Positions 6,329 through 13,432 of a stretch of 22,801 nt of DNA are shown here, piece after piece. Positions within the stretch are counted from its first letter, which is position 1. Each line of letters starts with the position of its first letter. Below the pieces are notes generated by a model, which was not told where the DNA came from, did not search any database, and saw nothing but the letters and a program-made list of their open reading frames with translations. The DNA comes from an uncultured bacterium (lineage in GTDB: Bacteria; Actinomycetota; Coriobacteriia; Coriobacteriales; Coriobacteriaceae), in assembly GCA_905214435.1 (NCBI GenBank), contig CAJMMA010000031.1, positions 1 through 22,801 on the forward strand, given 5' to 3'. The position numbers and the translations under genes were made by a program.

Positions 6329-8519
6329 ACTCGCTTGGGGCAACGTCCGCCGCGCCGGCCGCGATTACCTTGTCTACTTGCTGACGCTCACCCTGGGTGT
6401 CACGGTCTTCTATGCCTTCAATACCGTCTCGATGCAGGTCGACATTGCCGGCATCAAGGAGGAGGGACTGTCCGAGCTCATGGGCGGCATGCTCGGCTAC
6501 CTCACGTACTTTTTGGCCGGCGTCATGGCCTTTTTGATGGTGTATGCCAACAACTTCATCATGAAGCGCCGCAAAAAGGAGTTCGGCCTGTACCAGGTGC
6601 TCGGCATGCGCCGCGGGCGCGTCGCCACGATCATGGCGCTCGAGACCGTATTTGTTTCGGTCGGCGCGTTTGTCGCCGGCATTGTGTTGGGCGTGGGGCT
6701 CTCCCAGCTCATGACATTCTTTACGGCCTCGCTCTTTAAGACGCAGATCGCCGATTTCCACTTCTTCTTCTCGGTGCATGCGTTCAACCTGACCCTTGCC
6801 TGCATGCTCGTGATGTTTGTGCTCACGCTGCTGCTGAACCTTCGCGCCGTGCGCCGTACCAAGCTCATCGAGCTTATGGGTGCCGAGCGTCGCAACGAGA
6901 GCATCAAGACGCGCAACCCCTGGATCGCGATTGCCATCTTTGCCGTGGGCGTGGTGCTTGTGGGTGTGGCCTATTACCGTCTGCTACGCGATGGGTTCCC
7001 GCTAACTGCGACGGACAGCAAGCTGCAAGAGGCCATGAGCCAGTTTGGCATTACGACCGCTATGGTTACAGTGGGCACCTTTGCGCTGTTCTGGGGACTC
7101 TCGGGCATGCTTATCAAGCTGTTGCAGAGCCTGCGCAGCGTGTATTGGCGCGGCCTCAATATGTTTACCGTGCGCCAGCTTTCGGCCAAGGTCAATACGG
7201 TGTGCTTTTCGATGGGCGTTATCGCGATGATCCTGTTTCTGGCCATCACCTCGGTGACCTGCGGCATGTCGATCGCCAACGTGATGAACGAAAACCTGGA
7301 GCGCTATAACCCTGTTGACGTGTCTCAGACGTATGTCTATCACACGCCCGAAACGCTCGACTACTACAAGGAGTATGTCAATCCGTCTGAGGCCGATCGC
7401 ATGGTGCTGGCCGATGCAACGGTCGATTTGTACGCTGCGTGGCATGGCGAGCGCAAGTCGGCGGACAACAACGACGAGACCGGCAAGAAGGTCAATATCG
7501 CCGATGTTGCCGGTGAGCATGTGCAGATCGACTCGTATCTGAGCTATACGCTTGGCGGCTCGGATCCTTCGGTGACGGCGGGCGAGATGTGCAAGGCCAT
7601 GGGCGAAAAGCTCCCCAAGGCGCTCGAGGGTAGCAATGCCGATGATATGGGCCTGTTTGTGACGCCGGCAAGTCAGTACAACAAGCTGCGCCAGATGATG
7701 GGCGAGGAGCCGGTGAGCATTGGCCGGGACCAGTACTTGCTTACGTGTGATATGGGCGGTGAGCTGGGCGACCTGTACACCAAGTACATGGCCGGCGGTC
7801 ACACCCTTTCCTTGGGCGGGCATGAGCTCAAGCCTGCAACCGATAGGTCGGACGGGGACACGGCGGCCATCGCCAATTCGGGGCTCGGTAGCAACCCCGG
7901 TACCGTAGTCGTTGCCGATGAGCTGCTGTCCCAGCTTAATCTGCAGCCGTATTCCAGTAATCTGCTCGTTAACTACAAGCAGGGGATGGATGTGACCAAG
8001 GCAGACGAGAGCATTAAATACACCATGCTCGACAATCTGCTCGTTGACGGCAAGAAGCCGGGGTCATGGGGAGTCTTCATGACACGCTCCGAGCTATATA
8101 CGCAGGCAGCGCAGATGAACGGCATGATTAGCTATCTGGCTATCTACATCGGCTTTGTACTGGTCGTTGCATGCGCGGCAATTCTGTCGATCCAGCAGCT
8201 CTCCAATGTGGCCGACGGCAGCCGCAGCTATCGTGTGCTGGCGCAGATCGGCTGTGACGACCGCCAGATTCGCCATTCGGTGATGGCACAGCAAGCGGTG
8301 TTCTTCCTGTTCCCGCTGGCAGTGGGTCTGGCGCACTCCTTTGTGGCGCTCAAGGTGATCATCGAGCTGGTGAGCACGTTTGGCAACATGAGCATCGGCG
8401 GCACCGTGGGTCTTACCTGTGCGATTTTCCTGGCAGCCTATGGTGGCTACTTCCTGGTAACGTACCTCATGAGTACCGGCATGGTGCGAGCCACCATCGC
8501 CACCCGCTACAGCGAGTAG
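6318..8519 (+). CDS. FtsX-like ABC permease, BceB type
   Basis: Membrane partner of the preceding ATPase, 733 aa from the ATG at 6318 (GGTGAGG lies upstream; a GTG at 6306 is possible but less suited). The topology fits BceB: TM1 near residues 16-36, TM2-4 in 58-180 with the FtsX-type cytoplasmic stretch KRRKKEFGLYQVLGMRRGRV between TM2 and TM3, TM5-7 in about 205-325, then a large extracellular domain of roughly 260 residues (about 326-590), and three C-terminal TMs. In BceB proteins that external domain binds the peptide antibiotic-lipid complex. The gene ends MVRATIATRYSE. A diverged copy of this 3' end reappears at 21438-21494. Confidence 0.92.
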   Translation: MLCKLAWGNVRRAGRDYLVYLLTLTLGVTVFYAFNTVSMQVDIAGIKEEGLSELMGGMLGYLTYFLAGVMAFLMVYANNFIMKRRKKEFGLYQVLGMRRGRVATIMALETVFVSVGAFVAGIVLGVGLSQLMTFFTASLFKTQIADFHFFFSVHAFNLTLACMLVMFVLTLLLNLRAVRRTKLIELMGAERRNESIKTRNPWIAIAIFAVGVVLVGVAYYRLLRDGFPLTATDSKLQEAMSQFGITTAMVTVGTFALFWGLSGMLIKLLQSLRSVYWRGLNMFTVRQLSAKVNTVCFSMGVIAMILFLAITSVTCGMSIANVMNENLERYNPVDVSQTYVYHTPETLDYYKEYVNPSEADRMVLADATVDLYAAWHGERKSADNNDETGKKVNIADVAGEHVQIDSYLSYTLGGSDPSVTAGEMCKAMGEKLPKALEGSNADDMGLFVTPASQYNKLRQMMGEEPVSIGRDQYLLTCDMGGELGDLYTKYMAGGHTLSLGGHELKPATDRSDGDTAAIANSGLGSNPGTVVVADELLSQLNLQPYSSNLLVNYKQGMDVTKADESIKYTMLDNLLVDGKKPGSWGVFMTRSELYTQAAQMNGMISYLAIYIGFVLVVACAAILSIQQLSNVADGSRSYRVLAQIGCDDRQIRHSVMAQQAVFFLFPLAVGLAHSFVALKVIIELVSTFGNMSIGGTVGLTCAIFLAAYGGYFLVTYLMSTGMVRATIATRYSE

Positions 8520-8554
8520 CAGACGGGCAAAACCGTCGCAAAACCAACGCAAAC

Positions 8555-8597
8555 AACCGCCGCGGAGGGAGTCGGCCCCCTTCCGCGGCGGTTTTTT
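8555..8597 (+). terminator. Intrinsic terminator of the bceAB operon
   Basis: A 12-bp GC-rich stem (AACCGCCGCGGA with TCCGCGGCGGTT) is followed by six Ts, 35 bp after the bceB stop. A weaker copy with a CGCCGCGAA/TTCGCGGCG stem is at 21533-21571. Confidence 0.9.
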
Positions 8598-8620
8598 GTC
8601 TATCGGATGCCTCTCAGATG

Positions 8621-8741
8621 CAAGTGAGTAGACTTTTTTGGATCTGTCGAGCACACCACGACAAGTGCTCAATAAAACCGCAGGTCAGCGCTGTGGCGAT
8701 TCGGGGTGTGCTCGGCCTCCTGCAAAAAGTCTACTCACTTG
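8621..8741. repeat. 121-bp inverted-repeat element, copy 1
   Basis: The outer arms are CAAGTGAGTAGACTTTTT and its complement ending at 8741. The inner arms CGAGCACACC and GGTGTGCTCG are perfect. A ~40-nt apical part includes GACAAGTGCTC and AATAAAACCGC. Copy 2 is at 21594-21716. Differences between copies in the stems keep pairing through G-U or T-G to C-G changes, suggesting that the RNA or cruciform fold matters. Confidence 0.8.
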
Positions 8742-8846
8742 GTTTTGGCTGCTAGAAGACCGCCGTGAGGGAAGGCAACTTTCTCGCGGCGGTTGGCGTT
8801 TGCCCAGATAAAACCTGCCAAAATAAACCTGTCCCTTTTTAGCAGG

Positions 8847-8882
8847 TTATCGCTTCCAAAAGTGGAGGATCAGCGTGGTGCC
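8847..8882 (-). pseudogene. Remnant of a LuxR-type regulator 3' end
   Basis: On the minus strand this reads GTTLILHFWKR-stop, matching the last residues (RTTLILHFWKR) of the intact membrane LuxR regulator at 13431-14411. The flanking trailer at 8743-8846 also matches the sequence beyond that gene (13328-13430). Only the C-terminal tail remains; upstream of 8882 the similarity stops abruptly. It appears to be the edge of a lost or recombined paralogue. Confidence 0.75.
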
Positions 8883-8981
8883 TTTTGGTGGAGGGGGGAT
8901 ATTGATTAATTCGGGTAACATTTTTTTAACGCCGGGAACGATGTTAAAATACCAAAAATGCTATCTAGGAGCTTTGATTCT

Positions 8982-10715
8982 ATGGCAACCGAGGCAGCTA
9001 CCCTGCAAAACGTGACGCGCTCGTTCCTCTGGCATTCAATTATGTTGTTTATAGGGGCGGCTGGTCTGTATTGTGTGGCGCCAAGTATTTATACGGGCCT
9101 TTCTGGCACCGTTCTTATCGGTCTGCATCTGTTTTCGGGCTTCTGTGTGGGCCTCATCTCTCGCCCTGTGAGACCGGGTATTTCCAAAAGGCTTTTTGGA
9201 CTTATGCTCGTAGACATTGCACTTCTTGTGATGTACACGATATCTCTTAATGTCTTTCATCAATTTCATGTTGTGGTTTCGGCGCTCGCGTTCATTTTGT
9301 TGTTACTAGCCCCCTTGCTTGTCGCTTGCTGTTCTTGGGTGCTTGGCGGTGAATTCGCAAACATACGTGCGGGATTAAAGGGGAAACATGTGGCCGATGG
9401 CTCTGCTCTCCACGGGTATCCTGAGCTCGCACTTTACAGCCCCGTTGTGCTCTTGATTGCTTTGCTTGTTGGCCTTCAGTTTCTTCTCGTCCCGTTGATG
9501 GACTCCATCGGTTCTTTCCTTTCCGTTAACGCCGAGATGGGGGTTGCTGCCTCGCTCGTCGAACCTCTTGCGTTTGGTAATGCCGCCGTTATTCTCGATA
9601 CGGATTGTTTGTTTTCGCGCAATATAAACATCGGGGCTGTGCTCCTGAGCTTTGGTGGGCATCAAGAGATCGTATTGCTTCTGGTTACCGTTTTGGGCAG
9701 TATCCTTGCCAGGGCCATAACGCGATTTTTCCCCGACTTAACGAGCGCTTTTTCTGCGGCCGCCAAATTAGGAGGAAAACACTCTGCAGTTGCCGATATC
9801 CTTACGGCTTCGGGTTTTTCTCAAAGGGAGTCCGCGGTTTTCTCTATGAGGATAGAGGGAAAAACGTACGAGGAGATTGCTTCTGCCTTGGACATTTCCC
9901 CGTCTACTGCCCGTACCTATTTGTCGCGGGCCTTGACTAAAACCGGATATAAAAACATTTCAGAGGCGACGGCTGGACTTCTCTTGTCAAAGGATGCGTG
10001 GCATCTTGACGCAACAAAAGGCCATGATCACCGTTCAGAATCGCTGGGGTCCTCATCGTTCAATCAGAACTGCAGGATAGTCTTCGTCTGCTTCCTGTTT
10101 ATGTATGCGTCTGGAATGGGCATCGAGGAAATCCTCGTATGCTTCGGCTTTGAGCATGATGCGATAATCCTATCGATAGCTATAGTGCTTGTGGCCCTGT
10201 GTTGCCGTGCGGCTATACGGTGGATGTCTGAAATGCACTTGTGCCTTTCGCCTGAACTCACCCTTTCTTCGGTGTCTGTGGGTGCTGGAGCAGCGTTCTG
10301 GGTTCACGATGTGGTAAGTCGACTGTACATTTTCTTTGAGTCCGTTGGGAGCGGTGAGGCCGTTGGCGGCCTTATGCCTGCCTTACGCGTGACTGCGTTC
10401 CTTGTCGTACTTATCCTTATGGCTAATTCGCTGCTATTCTTGTGTTCGAAAGATACGGTTCGGGTGGGTGATCGACGCGATACCGTGCGTGAGGCCTTCT
10501 TGAGGCTTGGTTTCACGCCGCTTTATGCCGATATCATGACATGCGTTTTTGATGGCAATAGAACCACCGAGATTTACGCACATCTTAACGTTGCTCGGGG
10601 AACCGTCAAAGAGGCCAAGAGCAAGAGCTATGCCTTGCTTGGAGTTCACTCGGAGCGTGAACTTAGAGATAGGGTTTTTAGTCTTATGGCAGATGTTATA
10701 GAAAATAGCAGGTAG
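8982..10715 (+). CDS. Membrane protein with two LuxR-type HTH modules
   Basis: Predicted 577-aa membrane-bound regulator with a duplicated architecture. Residues about 15-250 hold several hydrophobic helices. Residues 277-335 are a clear LuxR helix-turn-helix (FSQRESAVFSMRIEGKTYEE, then ISPSTARTYLSRALTKTGY). A second hydrophobic block spans about 363-488. Residues about 505-570 form a second, more diverged HTH (GFTPLYADIMTCVFDGNRTT, then RGTVKEAKSKSYALLGV). Single membrane-LuxR proteins are common in Coriobacteriia; two in one chain is odd. The start is ATG 8982, with AGGAG 10 nt upstream; an upstream in-frame ATG at 8958 lacks such a site. GTTAAAAT at about 8942-8949 may be the -10. It probably controls the ABC transporter and secreted protein that follow. 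Lower GC than flanking genes. Confidence 0.8.
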   Translation: MATEAATLQNVTRSFLWHSIMLFIGAAGLYCVAPSIYTGLSGTVLIGLHLFSGFCVGLISRPVRPGISKRLFGLMLVDIALLVMYTISLNVFHQFHVVVSALAFILLLLAPLLVACCSWVLGGEFANIRAGLKGKHVADGSALHGYPELALYSPVVLLIALLVGLQFLLVPLMDSIGSFLSVNAEMGVAASLVEPLAFGNAAVILDTDCLFSRNINIGAVLLSFGGHQEIVLLLVTVLGSILARAITRFFPDLTSAFSAAAKLGGKHSAVADILTASGFSQRESAVFSMRIEGKTYEEIASALDISPSTARTYLSRALTKTGYKNISEATAGLLLSKDAWHLDATKGHDHRSESLGSSSFNQNCRIVFVCFLFMYASGMGIEEILVCFGFEHDAIILSIAIVLVALCCRAAIRWMSEMHLCLSPELTLSSVSVGAGAAFWVHDVVSRLYIFFESVGSGEAVGGLMPALRVTAFLVVLILMANSLLFLCSKDTVRVGDRRDTVREAFLRLGFTPLYADIMTCVFDGNRTTEIYAHLNVARGTVKEAKSKSYALLGVHSERELRDRVFSLMADVIENSR

Positions 10716-10719
10716 AAGC

Positions 10720-10762
10720 CTGTAGACAAATAAGATTGTAAATCCATCCTACACGTCTACAG
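10720..10762. promoter_or_regulatory. 8-bp inverted repeat upstream of the ABC transporter gene
   Basis: CTGTAGAC (10720-10727) and GTCTACAG (10755-10762) are perfect inverted repeats separated by 27 AT-rich bases, starting 5 bp after the dual-LuxR stop codon. It may be an operator for the upstream regulator or a partial terminator or attenuator; there is no T-tract after it. Confidence 0.4.
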
Positions 10763-10839
10763 ACAGTTCTGACGATGAAGGCGATACTTCCGGACAACGG
10801 GTCCGACGACTCGTGTGTTGCGAACCGGAGGTGCTTGCT

Positions 10840-12753
10840 GTGAAGACCTGTGATTGCCTCACATATGTACGGCTTAATTTAGAAGTTCTTGCGCGCAACC
10901 GGGGAATTATGTTGCTGACGGCGCTGCTCGCGCTCGTATTCTGCATCCCGGTATTTCTATCCGTTCCAACGGGAGCAGATTATCTATATGGTAGAGCTTC
11001 CATCGAAGACCAGAGAGCCCTTTTGGTCTCTCAAGTCTCTGACGGCGTTTATGACACTGCCCCACAGGAGCTCAACAGCATCATTGCCGACGAAAGGGCG
11101 TGCCTTGATCGGGCGCTTGAAAGCAAGGCGGACTCCAGAGAGTATTACGATGCGATTGCCGATTACGACAATCTATTGCTCAAGGAATACCGACTCGGTT
11201 ATTTGAATGGTGTTGATTCGGAGTTATCGCTTGAAGCCCAAGAACGTCTTCCCCGAGCCATATCGATGCTGGCCCATCCGGAATCGTACGACTCAACAAC
11301 AAAAATGCCCGGGATGATCCTTCTCGCATATTATTGCGGCGCTGTTCCTGCAATAGCGTGGCTTTTGGTCCCGGTCCTCGTCCTCTATATGTCGCTTGAG
11401 GGGGATGGAAAGCGGTTCTACGATCGAGCGTTGTTGTCAAAGTTAGAGATGAATGCATGCCGCGTTCTCGTCTCTGGTATTGCATCGATGCTGGTTTTGG
11501 TTCTGGCGTTGGCTCCCTGTTTTGTATTGGCAACGGTGTTTAACGGTGTAGGTCAGACAGAGTACCCAGTCGTATTCATTCAGTATGGTGACGTAGTCGA
11601 AAGAACTGTGTTAGTTCAGCTAGGGCTATTTGCCGTCTTTGAAGCTGTGCTGTCGATGATGTTTGCTTGCTTGGGCGTGTGCGTGTACGCCGGAAGCAGA
11701 AACAGGGCCATTTCGTCCATGGTGATCGCTCTTGTGGGGGGCATAAGCCAGCTTCCGTTTTATGCGAGCAAAGATGCTCCATGGCATGCGTTGCTGCCGT
11801 ATATGGTGTCGAGCTATTCTGCCTCTTCGTTTGCGCTCGGCGGCGCATCTTACGCCAATGGAGCGGAGGTATCTCTCGTTCCTGAAGCCAGTGCATCGCA
11901 CTGCCTCTTTGCCGTGATGGGCGCGTTTGCTGTTTGCGCGTTGGGGGTCATTTCGTTTTCGCGTCTAAAAAGCAAGAATCGCTGGGCCTGGAACCATATT
12001 CGCCCGGATAGTTTGGGCGAGAAAAGCTTGCTCTCTCTGTCGCTGGATGCGTTGACGGTTGGAAAAAACCAGCTGGTAAAGGGATTGCAGTTTGATATGC
12101 CCGCTGGCCAGATATGGGGTCTTGTCGCGCCAAATGGACATGGCAAGACTACGCTACTGAATACTCTTTGGGGAGATGCTGGGCCATCAGTGCGCGTGTC
12201 AGGTTCTCTCTGTTTTCATGCAAAAGTATGCGTCGACCGTGAGGAAATGAGAAAGGTATTCTTTTTGGTTCCGAATAGGCCGTCGCTATTGATTCCATAC
12301 ATGACCGTCGCTTTTCATCTCGACCGATGCAGGAGAATTTGGCATTCACCTCGCACTTTGGACCAAGTGCTTGATCGCTTTGACTTGACTGGGTTGAAGA
12401 ATACGCCCGTATCTAGGCTGTCTGATGGAAATAGACAATTACTTAATGTCGCGATGGCGTATATGTCCTATTGCGAAGTCGTCCTTTTGGATGAGCCCAT
12501 GAATGCACTTGATGTGAGACACGTTGCGATTGTTTCGAATGCTCTTAGAGATGAAGCGGGTAGAGGAGCACATGTCATTATCTCTTCTCATCTTATCGGA
12601 AACCTCGAATCGCTCTGCGATGCCTCCGTATTGCTCACAGGGGATGACTCGCGTGTCGTTACCAGAGAAATGGGAGGTGATTCGAAGTGGATCGGTAATG
12701 TATACGCGCAGCTTTTCAAGACGAACGACAGTAAAACTAGGAAAGGAAGATAA
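10840..12753 (+). CDS. Single-chain ABC transporter, permease followed by ATPase
   Basis: A 637-aa fusion. The N-terminal half has about six membrane helices: TM1 near 22-42, an external helical segment at about 45-150, TM2 at 158-184, TM3 at 208-235, TM4 at 257-284, TM5 at 290-308 and TM6 at 355-374. It looks like an ABC-2-type permease. The C-terminal ATPase (about 398-637) has Walker A APNGHGKTT (430-438), signature LSDGN (527-531), Walker B VVLLDEP (547-553) and switch H584 in ISSH. Deviations are A430 for the usual G, VPN instead of an xPQ Q-loop, and LSDGN for LSGGQ. GTG at 10840 is chosen because GGAGG lies 8 nt upstream. The secreted-protein gene begins 2 bp after the stop, suggesting that this transporter exports, or protects against, that product. 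Confidence 0.85.
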   Translation: MKTCDCLTYVRLNLEVLARNRGIMLLTALLALVFCIPVFLSVPTGADYLYGRASIEDQRALLVSQVSDGVYDTAPQELNSIIADERACLDRALESKADSREYYDAIADYDNLLLKEYRLGYLNGVDSELSLEAQERLPRAISMLAHPESYDSTTKMPGMILLAYYCGAVPAIAWLLVPVLVLYMSLEGDGKRFYDRALLSKLEMNACRVLVSGIASMLVLVLALAPCFVLATVFNGVGQTEYPVVFIQYGDVVERTVLVQLGLFAVFEAVLSMMFACLGVCVYAGSRNRAISSMVIALVGGISQLPFYASKDAPWHALLPYMVSSYSASSFALGGASYANGAEVSLVPEASASHCLFAVMGAFAVCALGVISFSRLKSKNRWAWNHIRPDSLGEKSLLSLSLDALTVGKNQLVKGLQFDMPAGQIWGLVAPNGHGKTTLLNTLWGDAGPSVRVSGSLCFHAKVCVDREEMRKVFFLVPNRPSLLIPYMTVAFHLDRCRRIWHSPRTLDQVLDRFDLTGLKNTPVSRLSDGNRQLLNVAMAYMSYCEVVLLDEPMNALDVRHVAIVSNALRDEAGRGAHVIISSHLIGNLESLCDASVLLTGDDSRVVTREMGGDSKWIGNVYAQLFKTNDSKTRKGR

Positions 12754-12755
12754 CC

Positions 12756-13109
12756 ATGAAACGCCATGTAACGAAGAACTTTGTGAAGGCAATGTTCGCA
12801 TGTTTTATGCTTACCCTGTCGATGGTCACAATTCCCGTTTGTGCGACGGCGAAACCAGATGCAGGTTCTGTCGCGCCTTGTCGTCTTGTGACAGCGGACG
12901 TCTTGGACACTTACAAGTCGTTCTCCACTGCGAACCACCCGAGCGAGAATGTTGATTGTTTCGACCAGACATACAAGAGGCTGTCTTTCAAAACTTCGTA
13001 TTCTCGTACGGGGCAAACGATTCTCTATACGGGTGCCGCGTTAAGCCCACGCGGCAACGGGATGCCCGGGTTTGAGACAAAATATCAGTGCACATATCGT
13101 ACCTGGTAG
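12756..13109 (+). CDS. Small secreted protein, 117 aa, unknown family
   Basis: Not recognised. It has a clear Sec signal peptide: basic MKRHVTKNFVK, a hydrophobic stretch at about 12-28, and a likely cleavage after ATA at residue 32. The mature part is about 85 residues with three cysteines (C42, C68, C112), many Ser, Thr, Tyr and Gly, and an aromatic C-terminus TYRTW. Size, export signal and position behind a dedicated ABC transporter recall bacteriocin-like or peptide-signal precursors, but I see no lantibiotic core, double-glycine leader or lactococcin-972 pattern. The ATG lies 2 bp after the ABC stop with GGAAAGGAAG upstream, so it is coupled to it. An exported sensor or immunity lipid-binding protein is an alternative; there is no lipobox cysteine. 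Confidence 0.75.
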   Translation: MKRHVTKNFVKAMFACFMLTLSMVTIPVCATAKPDAGSVAPCRLVTADVLDTYKSFSTANHPSENVDCFDQTYKRLSFKTSYSRTGQTILYTGAALSPRGNGMPGFETKYQCTYRTW

Positions 13110-13179
13110 ACAACTCTAGGATCGGATCTCTCCGAATAACTTTGTGGCGGACTTGTTTAACGCTACCGCTCCTTCGTTT

Positions 13180-13318
13180 ATCTCAATCTGTAACATCTGA
13201 CTGGCAAAAACGCTTCTACCTGTTACAGATTGAGATTATTCGACGCGCGTTCTGTAACTCGTCTCGATCTGTAACAGTAAGACGGCGATTTGGTCTCCAT
13301 ATGTTACAGATTGAGACG
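13180..13318. repeat. Two tandem palindromic elements with a TGTTACAGATTGAGA core
   Basis: Element 1 pairs 13180-13195 with 13221-13236 (16 bp perfect). Element 2 pairs 13260-13276 with 13302-13318 (17 bp with one G-T). A lone half-site, TCTGTAAC, is at 13251-13258, giving five copies of the half-site in 140 bp. They sit between convergent gene ends, so a promoter role is not obvious. The rest of 13110-13430 holds only the terminators listed separately. Confidence 0.8.
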
Positions 13319-13340
13319 AAAGAAAGCGTGAGCTAGAAAA

Positions 13341-13378
13341 CCGCCGCGAGGGAAAGTAACTCCCTCGCGGCGGTTTTT
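13341..13378. terminator. Bidirectional intrinsic terminator between convergent genes
   Basis: A 13-bp perfect stem (CCGCCGCGAGGGA with TCCCTCGCGGCGG) with a 7-nt loop, AAAA on the left and TTTTT on the right. It can end the 8982-13109 transcript (+) and the LuxR transcript (-). Confidence 0.9.
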
Positions 13379-13395
13379 GGCGTTTGCCCAGATAA

Positions 13396-13432
13396 AACCT
13401 GCCAAAATAAACCTGTCCCTTTTTGGCAGGTT
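13396..13432 (-). terminator. Terminator overlapping the LuxR stop codon
   Basis: A 12-bp perfect stem (AACCTGCCAAAA with TTTTGGCAGGTT) overlaps the stop codon of the minus-strand LuxR gene at 13431-13433. The loop contains GGGACAGG on the minus strand. The same unit recurs at about 8811-8848 and, partly, at 21786-21818. Confidence 0.65.

Larger units (their letters stand above)
8471..8846 (+). repeat. ~375-bp direct repeat, copy 1
   Basis: Collinear with 21442-21818 in the same orientation. In order it holds the last codons of bceB, the terminator, a 121-bp inverted-repeat element, and a trailer (ACCGCCGTGAGGG hairpin, then TTTGCCCAGATAAAACCTG). The later part is nearly identical between copies; the early part is more diverged. 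The intergenic stretch 8520-8981 has no gene beyond this repeat, the LuxR remnant at 8847-8882 and a probable promoter. Confidence 0.9.

Noticed and set aside
8958..8981. Start of the dual-HTH regulator at 8958
   Set aside because: The likely -10 box lies about 10 nt upstream and AGGAG sits downstream of this ATG, correctly spaced for 8982.
12756..13109. Lactococcin-972-type bacteriocin
   Set aside because: The typical Trp/Tyr-rich repeat pattern and the partner multi-TM protein are not seen.
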